From the NCBI GenBank assembly GCA_036362985.1, contig JAYGXS010000001.1:50854976-50918975 (forward strand): a stretch of DNA of 64,000 nucleotides, written 5' to 3'. The stretch comes from Ligula intestinalis. Lineage: Eukaryota; Platyhelminthes; Cestoda; Diphyllobothriidea; Diphyllobothriidae. Position 1 is the stretch's first letter. Every line of letters begins with the position of its first letter. The notes under the pieces are model-generated. The model ran no database searches, was not told the DNA's origin, and saw only the letters and a list, made by a program, of their open reading frames with translations. The position numbers and the translations under genes are program-made. Positions 1 to 12,039 of the stretch are shown one piece after another.

Positions 1-755
1 AAACCTTTAATCCTCTCAGTACAATAAGGCAGCTTGAGCACTCTCGATGCGCCAGTCATCGAGACGTATTTTTATTTCGTCCTATGGCACGTACAGTTAA
101 GTACCGGCAATTATTTCCCGTAAACGCCATATCAATCTGGAATAAGCTGCCCGCTAACACCCTGGCCGTCAGTCATGATGTCAAATGTCACAAAATGTGC
201 GGGCGAGACAGGATTAGTCACTGGAGTAATAGGGGTAGGGGAATAAACGCAGTCTGTCTATTGGTTAACAATCCGAAGTGTGAATTCAGGAATCGGCGGA
301 CACACGTTGCGGCGAGAAAATGAGGGCAAAACAGTGAAGTAATTGTTAGCAGTTGAAAGCGCAATTAAAAATCGGAGTAACCAATGTGGATACGATATAG
401 TCGATCCAAAAATCTGAGATAGGAATATCCAAACGGTTACGAAGTAGTAATTAAGAACAGAGTCGCTTGTGGATAAAAGCAGGTGCTTTTTCAATGTGTT
501 ATTTAAAAGTTGTCAGTTCATGCAAGGAAAATTTAACTAAGTAAAACAAAGGGGCAGTTCAGTTTCCCTACAAATGTTTGCTCATTTTAAATGCCTTTTG
601 GGTAAGAGTATTTACTGGGGCCTCAGAAAGGTACTTATGTATTTGACCCACCTACTTGCAAATGTTAGGTAGGTTGAATTTTCCCCAATCTTCCAGTTTT
701 TAGCACGCCAGCCGTTGTTCCAATACAGATTGGACGATGATATTGAAATGCGGAG
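1..755. other. No recognised feature
   Basis: I see no convincing gene, tRNA-like sequence or mobile-element motif here. The short open frames have no recognisable domain and look like chance frames in AT-rich DNA. Confidence 0.5.
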
Positions 756-878
756 GGGTACAAGCGAACATGCGAGTCGCAGAAAGTAATTGAAAAGAAG
801 ATGACTCGATCGCTGGAACAATACTTTTATTCGCCTGACGTCTCGACATCCATCGTTGGTTCATCTTCAGAGACATTA
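756..878 (-). repeat. Penelope-like element terminus (solo copy)
   Basis: The stretch around 797-878 matches, in the same orientation, the sequence at 51101-51179. It matches inversely 52451-52545, where the sequence brackets a Penelope-like reverse transcriptase. Shared words include GATCGCTGGAACAATA and TATTCGCCTGACG. The flank at 756-796 also matches the reverse complement of about 48650-48690, so the repeat is longer than the core. Read on the minus strand it contains CTGAAGATG, a short stem-forming stretch and GAGACGTCAGGC, a degraded form of the hammerhead-like core described under findings. No coding part of the element was recognised next to it. Confidence 0.65.
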
Positions 879-3800
879 GCAGAATCAAGTAGCAGAAACG
901 GGTTATAGATGCACAAGGTTTGCAATATTTATAGGACACAGTTATTCCTGCAAACATGCAATGACAATTAGTGTCAATTGCGTGCATAATTTGTTGGTCG
1001 GCATCCATAACCAAGTGCAACGATTTTTCCAATCCATATTCGGTGCTGAGACTCAATTTGGCCAAAGTACGTCATCACTTGGGGAACCGGCAAGCCCTCA
1101 CGTCGTCCTACGCAATGACCAGAGGGCCAGATGACCAGGCAATCATCACGCCGCAGTTCACCACACGGGGTGAAAATTCAACAGCTCAGAGTCCGCATGC
1201 CAACCAACAAACTATCCATGTACAAGAAAGCAATTAACACTAATTGTCCTTGCATGTTTGTAGTAATGACTGCGTCAAGCCAGTGCCGCATCAATTAGGA
1301 CCCAAGCGGTGGCTACAGAAGTGAATAATTATCACATGCACGCGTATGTTCACTATAAACTATAAATACCGTTCTACATGTGAATGTTTCTACTCTATCT
1401 GCGCATAACGATGACAATGCTACCATCACCTATGATTAAGGATCCCCGATGGAATCCGAAACGACAGGAAAAAAGAACTCTTGTTCCAGTGATCGCATCC
1501 TCTTCTTCTGCAATGTTTTTTATTTAGATAAGGAAAGTATGTTTTTAACGTAAAATTGCTCATTAAAAGCATAAAAAGTTACCAAAAATTTATTTCAAAT
1601 AAAACGGGCCATGGCCACGCCTTGTGTCGTCTGACCGAAATCATTGTGTGGGGCCACATCTTGGCAGGGCATATTTTAAACGTGAGGCGAAAATTTCTGC
1701 AATACATAAATGGGGGTATTAACGGTTTTATGGGTGGGGGCAAAAAATGCAAATAGAAGACGTTATTTGGACATTCCAGGGAAAGGGATTCCAGCTTTTG
1801 ATGTCCACTCGCCAGGGAGGACAATTTAAGAAGAATTTTTCGTTCTGACGCTAATGGTGGATTCGACTGACGCTAAAATTAAAGCTGACTGCACTATACG
1901 CCTTACTGTTAACTCCAAACCTACGTCTAAAGCCTAAACCTTAAAAGAAACCTCTAAACTTCTAAGCCCAACCCTCGGTCTATTTATAACCTTTAATCCT
2001 AAGGATACTCCCAATTTCCGACCTTTACCTTGGTTCTAACATGCATTTATAACCTTAAGTCGAACGCCAACCCTAATGGTGCCACTGAAGAGAGACGTGC
2101 CGGAAAATTAACGAGAGGGAATGAGAGTTAACTTAAGCCCACCTAGTTAACGAGAAAATTAATTCCTTAGAAGCAAAGACTGGATGGGGCCACATATCCG
2201 ACCGTTGCAAAACTTCGTTGAATTTATAAGAGTATTTAAAAACAATGCAAAAATCTATACTTCTAAATCTATACTCTTTAGTAAGTACGGTCTTTGCAAG
2301 CAGTTAAAAGGGAGTGCATTCAAAAGCCGACATAACAGCTATAACTTGGACGTATTTTGCACGATGAACAATATTAAAACGCCTCCTAAGTAATCCTTCC
2401 CAACCGAAAATGCATTTCAGAATTTCAGCTACTATGTCATCAGATTGGTGACAGACTGTAGGTATCGAGGTTGGAATCCAGTGGCAGCTAACTTTCTGCA
2501 CAATTTCCTGGATTTGAACGGAGAAATATTTCGTTCCCCATTACCAATCGAGAAAGCCGTGTTGCCTTCTGCAGGGTCTGGGACGAGACATTGTCTCAGG
2601 GCACGAGAACGAAGCAAGCACGATAGAATAACCTAGCCGCTTGTATAATTTGAAGATCCTGCACGGCTGTTGACAAAATGGTAGAAGGAAGATGGTTTAT
2701 TTCTGTTTACGTTTTGCCGCAAATTCACAAGACTGAAAGTATTTTCAACTTGGTTTCGTTTCCCAATGGCTCCAGGCCGCAAAATTGCCCATTAGACCGA
2801 AATAAAATAAAACATGTGAACCTTAGAGGCTGAAAATTTAACACAAGTGCGAGATTTTATGCCATAATCGTGGTGGCTTACCGTTACTACTGCCTTACCC
2901 AGCGCCTCTGTTACGTCAGGCTTATTCACCCTCGCTGCTAACGCTTGCAGACAGGCTGGCCTTGCGGACTGACCAACTACAATGCTGACGGATATAAAGA
3001 CTCCCGTACGTCCAGACACGATGACTATGATGGTTGAATCCCCCGAATTCTTATAATCACCCTCATTTTTTATTTAGCCTTCTATTTTCCGTAGTATGTA
3101 GGCTGAAATTAATAAATGCGTATGAAATTCAGACCAGGACACGATAACAAGCGTGCAAAGGAAGTTGGAGCTGACATAATACTGGACGCCGCATGAAGCT
3201 CGCGCACGAAACAGTGATAACGATCTACAAAATAACGGAAGAAAAAAAAACGATCTGACATCTCTGCAGTATTACCGAATCTACCCTGGCAGCTCGCAAC
3301 AGTGCCTTGGGCGACGTGTCTATTCCGCTGCCTACACGTGACTTGCCGACTAGAGACAGCGACGGCCTGGCTTGGGCCAGACTACCTAAGCGCCGGTTAA
3401 CGTAAACCAGACCCATCAATGAATTTTTTAGTGTCTGTTGCAACAGTCTGAGAGTTTAACTGATTCGGCGGTGCCTGCCATTCTGCTACTTCAGCTTTTT
3501 CACGTAAGGAAGTGAGGTGGTTGAACAAAGAGTGCTCAAGCGCATTAGAGGTTGGAAACGCCTTTAATATGTCGAACAAAAAGTTTTTAGGAAATTTTGG
3601 CTTGGAGTGGGCAGAACGGAACGCCGAGCGAATTAGTTTATGTAAGTTAGCGGGTGAATGCATCATGCGGCGAACAGAGCAAACCACGTGAGATAGCATT
3701 TGATAGAAAATAACGAAAAGCGTCCCACGCGTTTCTAAAAAAATTAAAAATAAAGTTACCTCAAGTCTGGCTCAGGGACAAATGAAGTGAGCAGGATTTG

Positions 3801-4640
3801 ATGCCGCTAAGGTTGTTTGATGTTGGATGAGATGGATTATTCTCCAATTTATTTTGAGTTCCCCCGAACCGAGCCGATGACCTTTTTATGAAATGTGCAA
3901 AAGTCTTATGGTGGTATGATTGCAATTGGCAAGGCATGTTTGGCGCCGGAAACAGGTCGTAAGTGATAATATTGATGTTGTGTGGGGTGACATTGCTCAA
4001 GAGAAGGAATTAAGATTCCTGTATCAAAACCATCTTCCGGGAACTCGTCTTCAGTTCATTTTCCCAACTGAAATCCCTCTTCGCAACATATCTGGTAAAA
4101 GTCTCTTTTCATTCGTCTACTTATCGTCCCGTTTTCGTTTAGTAGTATTTAGTTAGCAATTAACTGCAAGTAATCTTTCAGTAAGGTTGATAGTATGGAA
4201 TGTGAATCAGGTCACTAATGATGCTACGCAGTGCAACGGTTCTTAGTGTGTCCGGCTTTCGAAATAGCAGACATACTTATAACTTTTTCCATCGAAACTA
4301 CTATGGCATAAGAAACAGTAAACGGAACAGTTTTACTGAAGTTCACGATAAAAGCAAAGCAGCAAATGTCTACTCAACGTGTGTTTATACCGACCCAGAA
4401 TTCACATGATTGATAAACCTTAGTGGAGTCTTCAACAAGGGGAAAGTAAGTTAAATCAGAAGTAGGAAGAAATATTATATGCGAGATCAATTTGCGCTCG
4501 CGCAACACAAAATAGAAAGCAGTTTATCAAAAAGAAAGTTATCAGCTGGTAGATGAAGAAAAATAGAAGTCGAGTCAGCTGGGAAAAATTTATAAGGCTG
4601 CTGAGATCAAACTATGTATTTTCAGATCAAAACGTTAACC
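879..4640. other. Unassigned intergenic DNA
   Basis: No gene is recognised apart from the degenerate CCTAA-like tract listed separately. Minus-strand frames at 3225-3443 and 3397-3699 (72 and 100 codons) overlap in different frames and show no known motif. They may be fragments of an unrecognised repeat. Confidence 0.4.
1905..2075. repeat. Degenerate CCTAA-rich simple repeat
   Basis: About 170 bp of irregular, diverged units resembling AACCCTAA (for example CCAACCCTAA, CCTAAACCTTAAA, AACCTTTAATCC). The strand-complementary form is seen near 52650-52745. It looks like a decayed telomere-like or CCTAA-type simple repeat. No perfect array remains. Confidence 0.5.
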
Positions 4641-4650
4641 TTCTATTCAG

Positions 4651-4675
4651 GACATTCCATGTTTTTTGCCTTAGT
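4651..4675 (+). repeat. Half of a short inverted-repeat element
   Basis: The word GACATTCCATGTTTTTTG matches the right arm of the small inverted-repeat element at 36732-36877. It is probably a remnant of the same MITE-like family. Confidence 0.4.
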
Positions 4676-4737
4676 GTAATATAAAGGATAACCTACACCG
4701 TACTGTTACAGATCTGCTCAATAAATGCAAGGTTAGG

Positions 4738-4800
4738 GCCTCGTAGCTCAGTTAGCTAGAGTGTTGGCTGTACCAAAGCCACCGAGGCCGCCAACATTTT
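4738..4800 (+). repeat. tRNA-like SINE head (partial)
   Basis: The tRNA A-box-like sequence TAGCTCAGTTAGCTAGAG begins a head that closes with CCGAGGC, complementary to GCCTCG at its start. The anticodon and T-arm part is shortened, so this is not a functional tRNA gene. The same acceptor sequence recurs, inverted, at 15640-15715. Confidence 0.55.
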
Positions 4801-5175
4801 TACAGGAGGGTCAAATGAACTTCAAGGTTGTTTTCTGACGTGTCGTTTATGTGGGCAGTTCTACCTGTGCACTCGTCCACAACGTCGGAATTATGATTTG
4901 TATTTTTGTTCTGCAAATATTCTCAGGTTTGCTTTGAAAAGTCGATTTGACAAACATATGCTTTCAGCAACTCTTCATCAGGCCAGTACATTTGCAGGGC
5001 TAATGAAAATTGTACAGTTGGGCAGGGTTCATAAGTGTTCTTTAATTACAACTTAGCGTTTTCACGCCGCCCGAGGGGCGAGATCGGCGTGTGGAGCTCT
5101 GTGTGTTAGGGAAGGGAAGGAGGGGAGGACATTGAGTTAGGTTGTGGGCACTGATCAGGGATTAGGTACATGGAG

Positions 5176-5274
5176 TGATAATAACTGTTATTCGCTTGGA
5201 GCAAACGACTGTCACTGCCACGGGCTGCACCCTAGTGACAGTCCTTTGCTCCATGCAAATGACAGCAATTATCA
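5176..5274. repeat. 41-bp-arm hairpin
   Basis: Positions 5176-5216 and 5234-5274 are inverted copies (about 36 of 41 matching) separated by 17 nt. The innermost pairs are AGTGACAGT and ACTGTCACT, and TGGAGCAAA and TTTGCTCCA also pair. No open frame is conserved across it. It may be a tiny foldback transposon or a transcribed hairpin. Confidence 0.7.
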
Positions 5275-5649
5275 TGCAAACGGATGTATGAACTAGAAAG
5301 CACACAGGGAATACTGGAGGACCCACTGGTGATCGGATCCCTCGCAGTTGTGTCAAGCAGCGGCAAAATTCCGACAAAACACGTGTTTGGGCTCTTAGCT
5401 AGAACCTGTGCTGCCAGTATGATAAATACTTCCATAAGTTATGTTGTAACGGTGGTCAAGGCTGCGATATTCCCGTCTGACTAACACTTCGTGTGAGCCC
5501 CGACGGAAGAACGCAACAAGAAATGTTAAAAAAGCCGAAGTCTTCGAGAAACCTAGTACAGCACGATTTAAAGCAAGCGAACGCCTATGTACAAGGTTGG
5601 ACCAATTAGATGGTGGTCACAAGAAAGACACGACTTAATTGGCTGGGTC

Positions 5650-5830
5650 AGTCATGAGAGTTGGCGCGTTATCCTCGCGTTGGCTGTAGCTATGCGTGGC
5701 GTCAGACAATGCACTTTGTCTGCGTGGGTGCACCGGCGCTCTCGCGTGCGTTGGAGTCCTGCGCCGGCCGTACTATGCACGCCATCCCATGCGCTCTGCG
5801 TGGGTGGACCGGTCGTCTCGAGTCGTTAGG
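5650..5830. repeat. GC-rich stretch with internal direct repeat
   Basis: This GC-rich island contrasts with the AT-rich surroundings. It holds a diverged direct repeat of about 37 bp (5728-5764 and 5790-5826, both containing CTGCGTGGGTG). It is probably part of a dispersed repeat. No protein motif was recognised in the overlapping frames. Confidence 0.4.
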
Positions 5831-6521
5831 GCGGCGTGTACTTTGCGTTAAGCTACGCCCTAAAAAGTTATACTTTTGTCTGCCTCTTGGCAGCCTGCGG
5901 ATATTACGTGGTTATCCCACGGTGGCTGATGGACTTCAGTCGAAATATTTACACCAAATATCGGTCTAAGCCTGTCGACCATGCATGCATGTATTGATCT
6001 CCACCACCACCATCAAAAATTAATATTTACGGAAGTTAAAAAGCTGAAATGTCACAGGCTAGATGAACTACTACATTTTTGAAATAAGAATCGTTTTCTA
6101 ACATTTCGATGGAAGGGTTGAACTAAAGACAGATAAATGGATGAGAGTTTTGAATTATCTGTCTCCATCAATGCACAAAGGGTCAGACCACAAATCGACA
6201 ACACTAAAAACTCTGTTATCAGTTTAGCTGACGTGTAGTGACCTACTAACGAATGTCATATTTGAGTCACAACGTGACTAAAAAGAGGTAATTTTCACCA
6301 GGAGCATGATGCTGTTTACATCAGAGTTGACCTAAGACTACCCTACTTCGCCTGAAAATAAATCAAATTTGACAGTTCAATCGTCGTAAGCGATGATATT
6401 CACCATGTGTTCTACAGCGCTGGGACGGCGCTTTGTGCTGCAATTAGTTTATGTAGTGAATTTACATTTGTGGAATACCATGTTCCTCATGCCCGGAAGA
6501 GGAAGAAGAGGAGAACGCAAA

Positions 6522-6912
6522 TGCTGGGACCCGATTATATTCACGCTGACGTTTCGAAAACAGGTTCGTTCCCATCGTCAAAACGCAGTGATCACTCTTC
6601 CTCTGACCTCGAATCAATGCGCCTCACCACCAGCTTCGTGTTGCAGCCGTGCTCGATACACGCGCGTCCGCTTGCCCGTTGGTTGGTTCCGTTCTCTCCA
6701 CTGCCGATCAATAGCGGGTTCGCGAGCCCTGCGATCCCTTTTCGGTGGACGTCGATGACGTCACATTAGCGTGCTCATCGGCCTCCGCCTCATCAGGTAT
6801 TGGATCGATCGATTGCTGTTGCTTGTTCGGAGCGTTCTTGGTCTCGTTGGCGCCTCCGTGAGAAAAGACTATGTTTTCGAAACGCCCGAATGAATACAAT
6901 CTGGTCCCAGCA
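6522..6912. mobile_element. Short element with inverted Penelope-like termini
   Basis: The 41-nt arms 6522-6562 and 6872-6912 are inverted copies (35 of 41 matching), outermost word TGCTGGGAC. Each arm contains TTTTCGAAACG, and the left arm read on the minus strand gives CGAAACGTCAGCGTGAAT. That resembles the CGAAACGTCAGGCGAAT core of the Penelope-like termini at 52451-52545. The 309-bp interior has no recognised coding sequence, so this looks like a non-autonomous relative or internal deletion of a Penelope-like element. Confidence 0.55.
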
Positions 6913-7740
6913 CACGATATAACATCTGGACCCCGCATTTTTGCGCATATTACTTTATGGAGTATCTACCGCACTCCCACTTATCTCAGCCACCTGGGCT
7001 CGGCGCAATAAAAACATAGGCGCGGTCAGGTGCAGTGGCTGAAAGACCTTAGCAGCCCGACTAAGCATGCAAGTCACGCCTGCTTCGCAATCAATAAATC
7101 AGTTTTTCGTAGATCTCAAAAGAGAGACTCCCATGCCAAATGAATGATGGCATAATAGAAGACACAGTAAAAGAGTGCAATTACAGCCGAACTCTTCGCC
7201 CCAAGCGAACCTAGTTATTACGTCAGATGGCAGCTTTTCAGTCACAGATCTCAGTGCATTTTGATAGTTTTGAAGTGTCAGATTGTTTTTAGTGAGGAAT
7301 ATGAACTGCGTTCCGTGAGACCTGAATCACCAGACTCAATCTAACTATATGTTTTCCCTGTTATAGGCAGCAGTCTAAGCCAGTCAGTCATCTAACGCGG
7401 GATGGGACGCAGGTGGCTAACATAACAGCACAATCCTCTCTGCGCATACCGCACACACATCTCAGTCCCCGACAACACACGAGGCTTTCACACAAACAGT
7501 TTTTTTATTATTCGCTTGTGTGCCGATCTGTTCCTCAGGATGTGCCCATCCTGGGATTATGCTTTAGCGAGTCGGATCAACCGATTGTGTTCCGCAAAGC
7601 TATTGATAATTGATATGTTACTAGCCAACTGTTAGTAACACGTCTTTTTTATAGGAGTATTCCGGCAGATATTGGCAACCGTGATATAGCTATTTCGGGC
7701 TATTGGCCCTCATCAGCCACGGGCAGCCAGCTCTGGTGTA
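6913..7740. other. Unassigned intergenic DNA
   Basis: No gene, RNA or mobile-element motif was recognised in this interval. Confidence 0.4.
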
Positions 7741-7754
7741 GCAGCTGAAATTGC

Positions 7755-7829
7755 CGCCGCACCTGAGTTCCGAACTCGCGCCTCGCCGCTTAGGGGCAGA
7801 CGTCCTAAGCATTGAGCCATCGAGCTCGG
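7755..7829 (-). repeat. tRNA-like SINE head
   Basis: Read on the minus strand, this starts with an A-box-like CGATGGCTCAATGCTTAGGA and continues to a B-box-like GAGTTCGGAACTC. It is tRNA-derived in shape, but lacks a clean cloverleaf, so it is most likely a SINE head. Confidence 0.5.
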
Positions 7830-7989
7830 TATCTAGCCGGTTGTAGATCGGGGGTATATATTATTTGCTTGTGCGCTGATTTTTTATGTGGGTGAGAGTG
7901 CCATAGACGTTTCTCAGAAAAAGGGTCAAGAAAACGCGCATTAAGTCCGTGCCTGTGCCGCTGATCTTGGGCGGGTTAGTGTATTACGT

Positions 7990-8470
7990 GGCGCTGGTTG
8001 AGACCTCTGCGTTATTTTACAACAGCTTTTCATACAGTTGAAAATTATTTGGTAAGCCGACGTGATGACGCAATGGGCGTAGGCAGTGCGGGTAGTTGAA
8101 TTGCATGTGACGAGTGCATGTTTACGCTGCTAACACGGATTTGCCGTTTTCAGTGTGATGACACCGTGGCTGACCGATCTGGCCGTTGTGTGTTGTGAAT
8201 GTGCGATGTTCGTAAAGCAGGACATATTTTTGGTTTTTGGGTTGTTAGCGGAGGTGCGAGCTAAGTTTGGCCCGTAGATATTGCCATGCACTTCGCTATT
8301 GTGTATAGGCATATAGCCGAGCAGGCCCATGTGATGACTAAATCTGCGTAGGCGGTATGGCTGGTTAAGGTAGGTCGGTCGAATGAATCATGGATCGTAA
8401 GGCACTGGTTAACCTGTTTCAGCGTAATAGGGTCTCCGGTGAGCAATTAGACCAGTGTGTGACTCACGAC
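7990..8470 (-). mobile_element. Decayed zinc-finger tail of an RTE-like LINE
   Basis: Minus-strand translation around 8280-8330 gives MGLLGYMPIHNSEVHGNIYG, closely related to the GLLGHMRIHDSG zinc-finger end of the LINE at 62760-64000. Further along, near 8050-8100, another frame reads YPHCLRPLRHHVGLP, a decayed second finger. The reading frame is broken by stops and shifts and no reverse transcriptase is attached. This is a dead 3' fragment of the same LINE family. Confidence 0.6.
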
Positions 8471-8589
8471 AGTTCTATCGTCGATTTCAATGCCGTTAAC
8501 CATGTGCATCACAACGTGATGTTGCATGGACGGTGACTTGCGTGGGCATTAGTCTTCACTACTATAAGACTTGCGTTGTATTAACCACA

Positions 8590-8880
8590 TCCTCTCTTCC
8601 CTCCCTCCCCCGCCCAAGCCCGGTTTCAAGACAGAGTCAAGCAGATCGGAAGCGGGATCGGACGCTAGTGACCAGAGCCACCAAGCCTGACTCAGAACGG
8701 AAGTTCCATAAAGGCCACAGGTGGCTGGTGTCCGAGTCTGTATCTGCGCGTGCCAACAATGCCCCCTTACCCCATGTTCGACATTTTTTATGGGAGCGCA
8801 ATCCAAATAAGGCCCAACTTGCCCTGATCTGGACCTCGTGTTGGTCCAGCGCATCTACCAGGCGGCCCTTTTAGGGACGG
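8590..8880 (-). mobile_element. SINE family C copy (tRNA-headed)
   Basis: The minus-strand end reads TGGTAGATGCGCTGGACC, a tRNA A-box-like head. The following 290 bp resemble 45180-45475 and the outer parts of 29475-30145. Shared landmarks are ATGGGAGCGCAA and GGTGGCTGGTG or close variants. The open frames seen inside it on both strands are shadows of the repeat. Confidence 0.6.
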
Positions 8881-9915
8881 GGGTTCGCAGTACCACCTGT
8901 TGCCAATATGATCAGCTGCAACAGACGCAACGACCCAATTCTCTACTATTAACGTGTTTTTAATGGTGGTAAGTGCAATGGGCTTAGAGCACTCACAAAA
9001 TTTAACGGTCGGCGTGATCTCATGCTTGCGCATGCATCTCTTGGCGCGGTGCCACGCTACGTCATTCCTGTCACCTCGATTCTGTGGTAAAAGACGATAG
9101 GGTAATGGTTTTGAGGTCAGAGCGTCTGGTGGGAAATCCTTTTTAGGTCATTCAAAACCATTAGCTTCCGGTTACTTTAGGTTCATTCTAGTTGACAGAA
9201 AATGGGTGGTAAAACCAATTGAACATACAAACAGCATCGAACAGGCCGACCGATGGAAAATTATATAATATGGCCAATGAACAAAGTATGATGCCACACG
9301 ATTAATAAGTCTTCGTACCTTTACGCTGGATATGTTAATTCCACCAGTATATATAGATGCTAGGAGGCTCGCCGATCTAATAAACGAAAGTTTTATGTTC
9401 CGTTGTGCCCCGGAGCTCCCTATAGAGCTCTATCAAAGAGTGTGGGACAAGTCGAGAACTCACCATTATTGCAGGGACACATCGGGAAGTCACCAGTTAT
9501 CGCATAATGTTATGGCTACTTGAGTTAACCTTAACGGCTGCGATCTTCTAGGCCCAGTTCCTTAGGAAAGGAGAGAAGTCATGGAAAGGCCAGAGTGATA
9601 GGAAGAATGCATTCTATACAGACGGAAAGGAGAAGAGCAAGGGTAAAGTTCTGAATGCGGGAGTGCATGTCTTTCTGCTGGAGCGACGTGGTTGGAAGTT
9701 ATGTTTAGCGGCAGCCACGACCTTGAGGTCTGTCCAGACGGATTGAGGTCATGCTACTGCGGGTTGAGGCCAGAATTAGGGAGCCACTGTGCATGCGTTC
9801 GCTCGCGCCAAAAACTGCCGCCACACGAGGTCCTGTGCCCTGAGTGACCTCGTCCGAGGGAATCACGATTTAGGAGGGTGCAAGGCAGCAGCGACCGCTA
9901 CAGCCCTAGTAGGCA
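8881..9915. other. Unassigned intergenic DNA
   Basis: No gene or recognised mobile-element motif was found. Confidence 0.4.
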
Positions 9916-9919
9916 GTCG

Positions 9920-10010
9920 CATTGCGATGGCTGATGACAGCTAACAAGCCAGACATGGCCATTTCGATCTTTCTGGTCTTTTTCATATCCAATTCATCCT
10001 TTCCTATTAG
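9920..10010 (+). mobile_element. SINE family A body fragment
   Basis: The body motif GGCTGATGACAGCTAACAAG followed by CCAGACATGGCCATTTCGAT and TTTCTGGTCTTT recurs at 10195-10250, 17985-18045, 34080-34135 and 45890-45965. No tRNA-like head is evident on this copy. Confidence 0.55.
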
Positions 10011-10089
10011 TCGCTATGCAAAAGCCTGTGAGAACTGTTTAGTGAGCTCCAAGGCCCCATACCATCCATCATATTCCCGATCCCAAATG

Positions 10090-10265
10090 ACAAGAGCAAC
10101 GAGCCCGTGGTGCAACTGTAAAGTGTTGCATTCAGTGACTATAGGTCCCGGATTCGAATCCCGGATGATCCACACATGAGATTGCGTATGACCGGCTGAT
10201 GACGGCTGACAAACCAGAAATGGCTATTTTGGTCTCTATTGTCTCTCTTCTATATATGCGTGTAG
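10090..10265 (+). mobile_element. SINE family A copy with tRNA-like head
   Basis: A tRNA-like head is followed by the family A body (GCTGATGACGGCTGACAAAC, then AGAAATGGC). The head has GCCCGTGGTGCAACTGTAAAG in the A-box position and the B-box GGATTCGAATCCCGG. The B box is nearly perfect, so an internal RNA polymerase III promoter could once have been active. Confidence 0.65.
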
Positions 10266-10479
10266 AAGAAACTTACTTACAAAGACAAGGAAAACTAGAA
10301 TGTTCATTTCTGGCTTATCAGCGGTCTTCAGTCAGCCACGGTCTTGGGCCCAAGGATCCAGCCCGCGACCCGTTTTTTAGAAGTCCAACGTCCTATCTGC
10401 AACGCCGTGGGCTCGATGCCTTGCCAGGTTAGGTCAGGAATATCAACGATGGTAGATAGGTGGTCACCGACCGTTTGCG

Positions 10480-11960
10480 TGACTTATCCGGTCCCTTGTG
10501 TCTTAGGGTTAATCCTCGAGCCCCGTCAGCAGCTGCACGGTGCCTTGGGATGTAGGCAGAAGAGTATTATGCACAAAGACGAAGGAGACTGTGTCAGTAC
10601 TGGACTGAAAGGTTCGCCGCAGTAAGTATTTCTGCTGGCGCAGCCTATGAAAAGCGTTAGTGTGATGATTGGTGGGACATCTGGATTGTACAAGCCAGTT
10701 GCGGGAGTGGAGTTTGTGTCAGCGTAATCGCCATCGTCAATGTAGCGTGGCAATGGCAATGAAGGTGATGCCAGGCATCGGCGGCGGGGCATTGAGAATT
10801 TGCTACCCTTTTGCAGTCGTTTTCGTTGTGGGTCTTGCAGAAGACGTGCAAGTGATGGCGTCTGCGGAGTTAGTTGCTGGAATTGTCGTATTGTTCGTGC
10901 AGTTGGCCCAAAGAGGTTCGATGAGGTCGACAGGTACGCGGAATGTCCGCTGGCAATCTGGGCATAACGGATGCGATTAGCTGTTGGCATTCTGGGTCAG
11001 ACGCATTTTAGACCTGCAAACCAGGCTTCCTATTTTGACAACGACAATCCGGTAGGCTTTGTCAATGGTCGTTCAAGTTTTCACGGCTCTTCTCCACGAG
11101 AGTTGATTCTGCACAACGTCCTCTCAAGCCTTCGGGTTGCTATTATTTTGCCTGAAGCAGTTCTCACGGTTCCCTTTATCTTCATTTTGACCCCCTTATC
11201 GGCAAGAACGGACAGCAATATAAGCATAGAAGAGTCGCCCGAGTAGGCACTCGTCACCCTTCCCTGTACGGTAGCCAATCCAGCGCAGTTAGATTTGCCT
11301 CAGAGTGATTCCGATCCACTCCAATACGGTTGTGTGCGTGGGCCTTGTCTTGTCATCTTAGCTTCAACATTCTTCTGAGACAATAAGGTTACAGTGATTG
11401 CGGTTGTTTGTCTGCTTCACGTAGACAGCATACGACTTCGCCTAGTATAACAGCGTTTTCGAGATAGTAGACTTGTACATCTTGCGCTTGATATTGAGAT
11501 GGAAACCGCGTCAATTCTAGCTTGTGGTCTGCAGCCGGCCACGTGCCTGGCTGGCTTTGGAGATCCACTGTGAATCTTCATCATCAACATATAGTTCCAC
11601 TACAGCATACTGAATAAACTACCAAGTCTGTCAAATATTGTGAGTTTGATTGAAGATGGTTGTATTCAGCATGGGGTATTGGTTGGCTCATGAATACCGT
11701 TTCATCCTTGTTGATGGTCAGCCCGAAGTATACACAATCGGCGGCGAAAAGATCTGTGCACTGCTACATATCCGCTTTTGTCGCGGTGTTGAGCGCGCAG
11801 TTGTGCGCGAGGAGCAGGTTCTGAACATAAGTCGTGGAGAGACTCTTCAGGGATTGAGAAGCAGGTCATTGGTCCTGTAGACGATGCTGACTATAGTGAA
11901 CGTGAGCACTCGGCTGAAGTTTAGGACGCGCGTAAGTTCATATTTCCATCCGTTAAGCTC
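10480..11960 (-). mobile_element. Decayed RTE-like LINE with zinc-finger C-terminus
   Basis: The minus strand carries scattered, frameshifted pieces of one protein. Near 11750-11850 it reads LLLAHNCALNTATKADM, from the reverse transcriptase LLFADDCALN motif with the aspartates lost. FGLTINKDETVFMSQP follows, then ISKASQARGRLQ near 11550. A zinc-finger linker with CPDCQRTFRVPVDL and a TNNTTIPATNS-type low-complexity stretch lies near 10850-10970. This matches the domain order of the element at 62760-64000. Many stops and shifts show it is inactive. Confidence 0.65.
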
Positions 11961-12039
11961 GTTACAAAAATAGGATACATGTCAGCTATTTATACAATCA
12001 TAGGAATATATTACTAGAAGATACTACCCGCTGTTCTTA

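Noticed and set aside
4738..4800. A functional tRNA gene
   Set aside because: The A-box-like part is good, but the anticodon and T arms are shortened and no cloverleaf can be drawn. The same sequence recurs in SINEs.
10526..10990. A host gene on the minus strand (154 codons)
   Set aside because: Its translation is the low-complexity linker of a decayed zinc-finger LINE, with the true frame shifting in and out.
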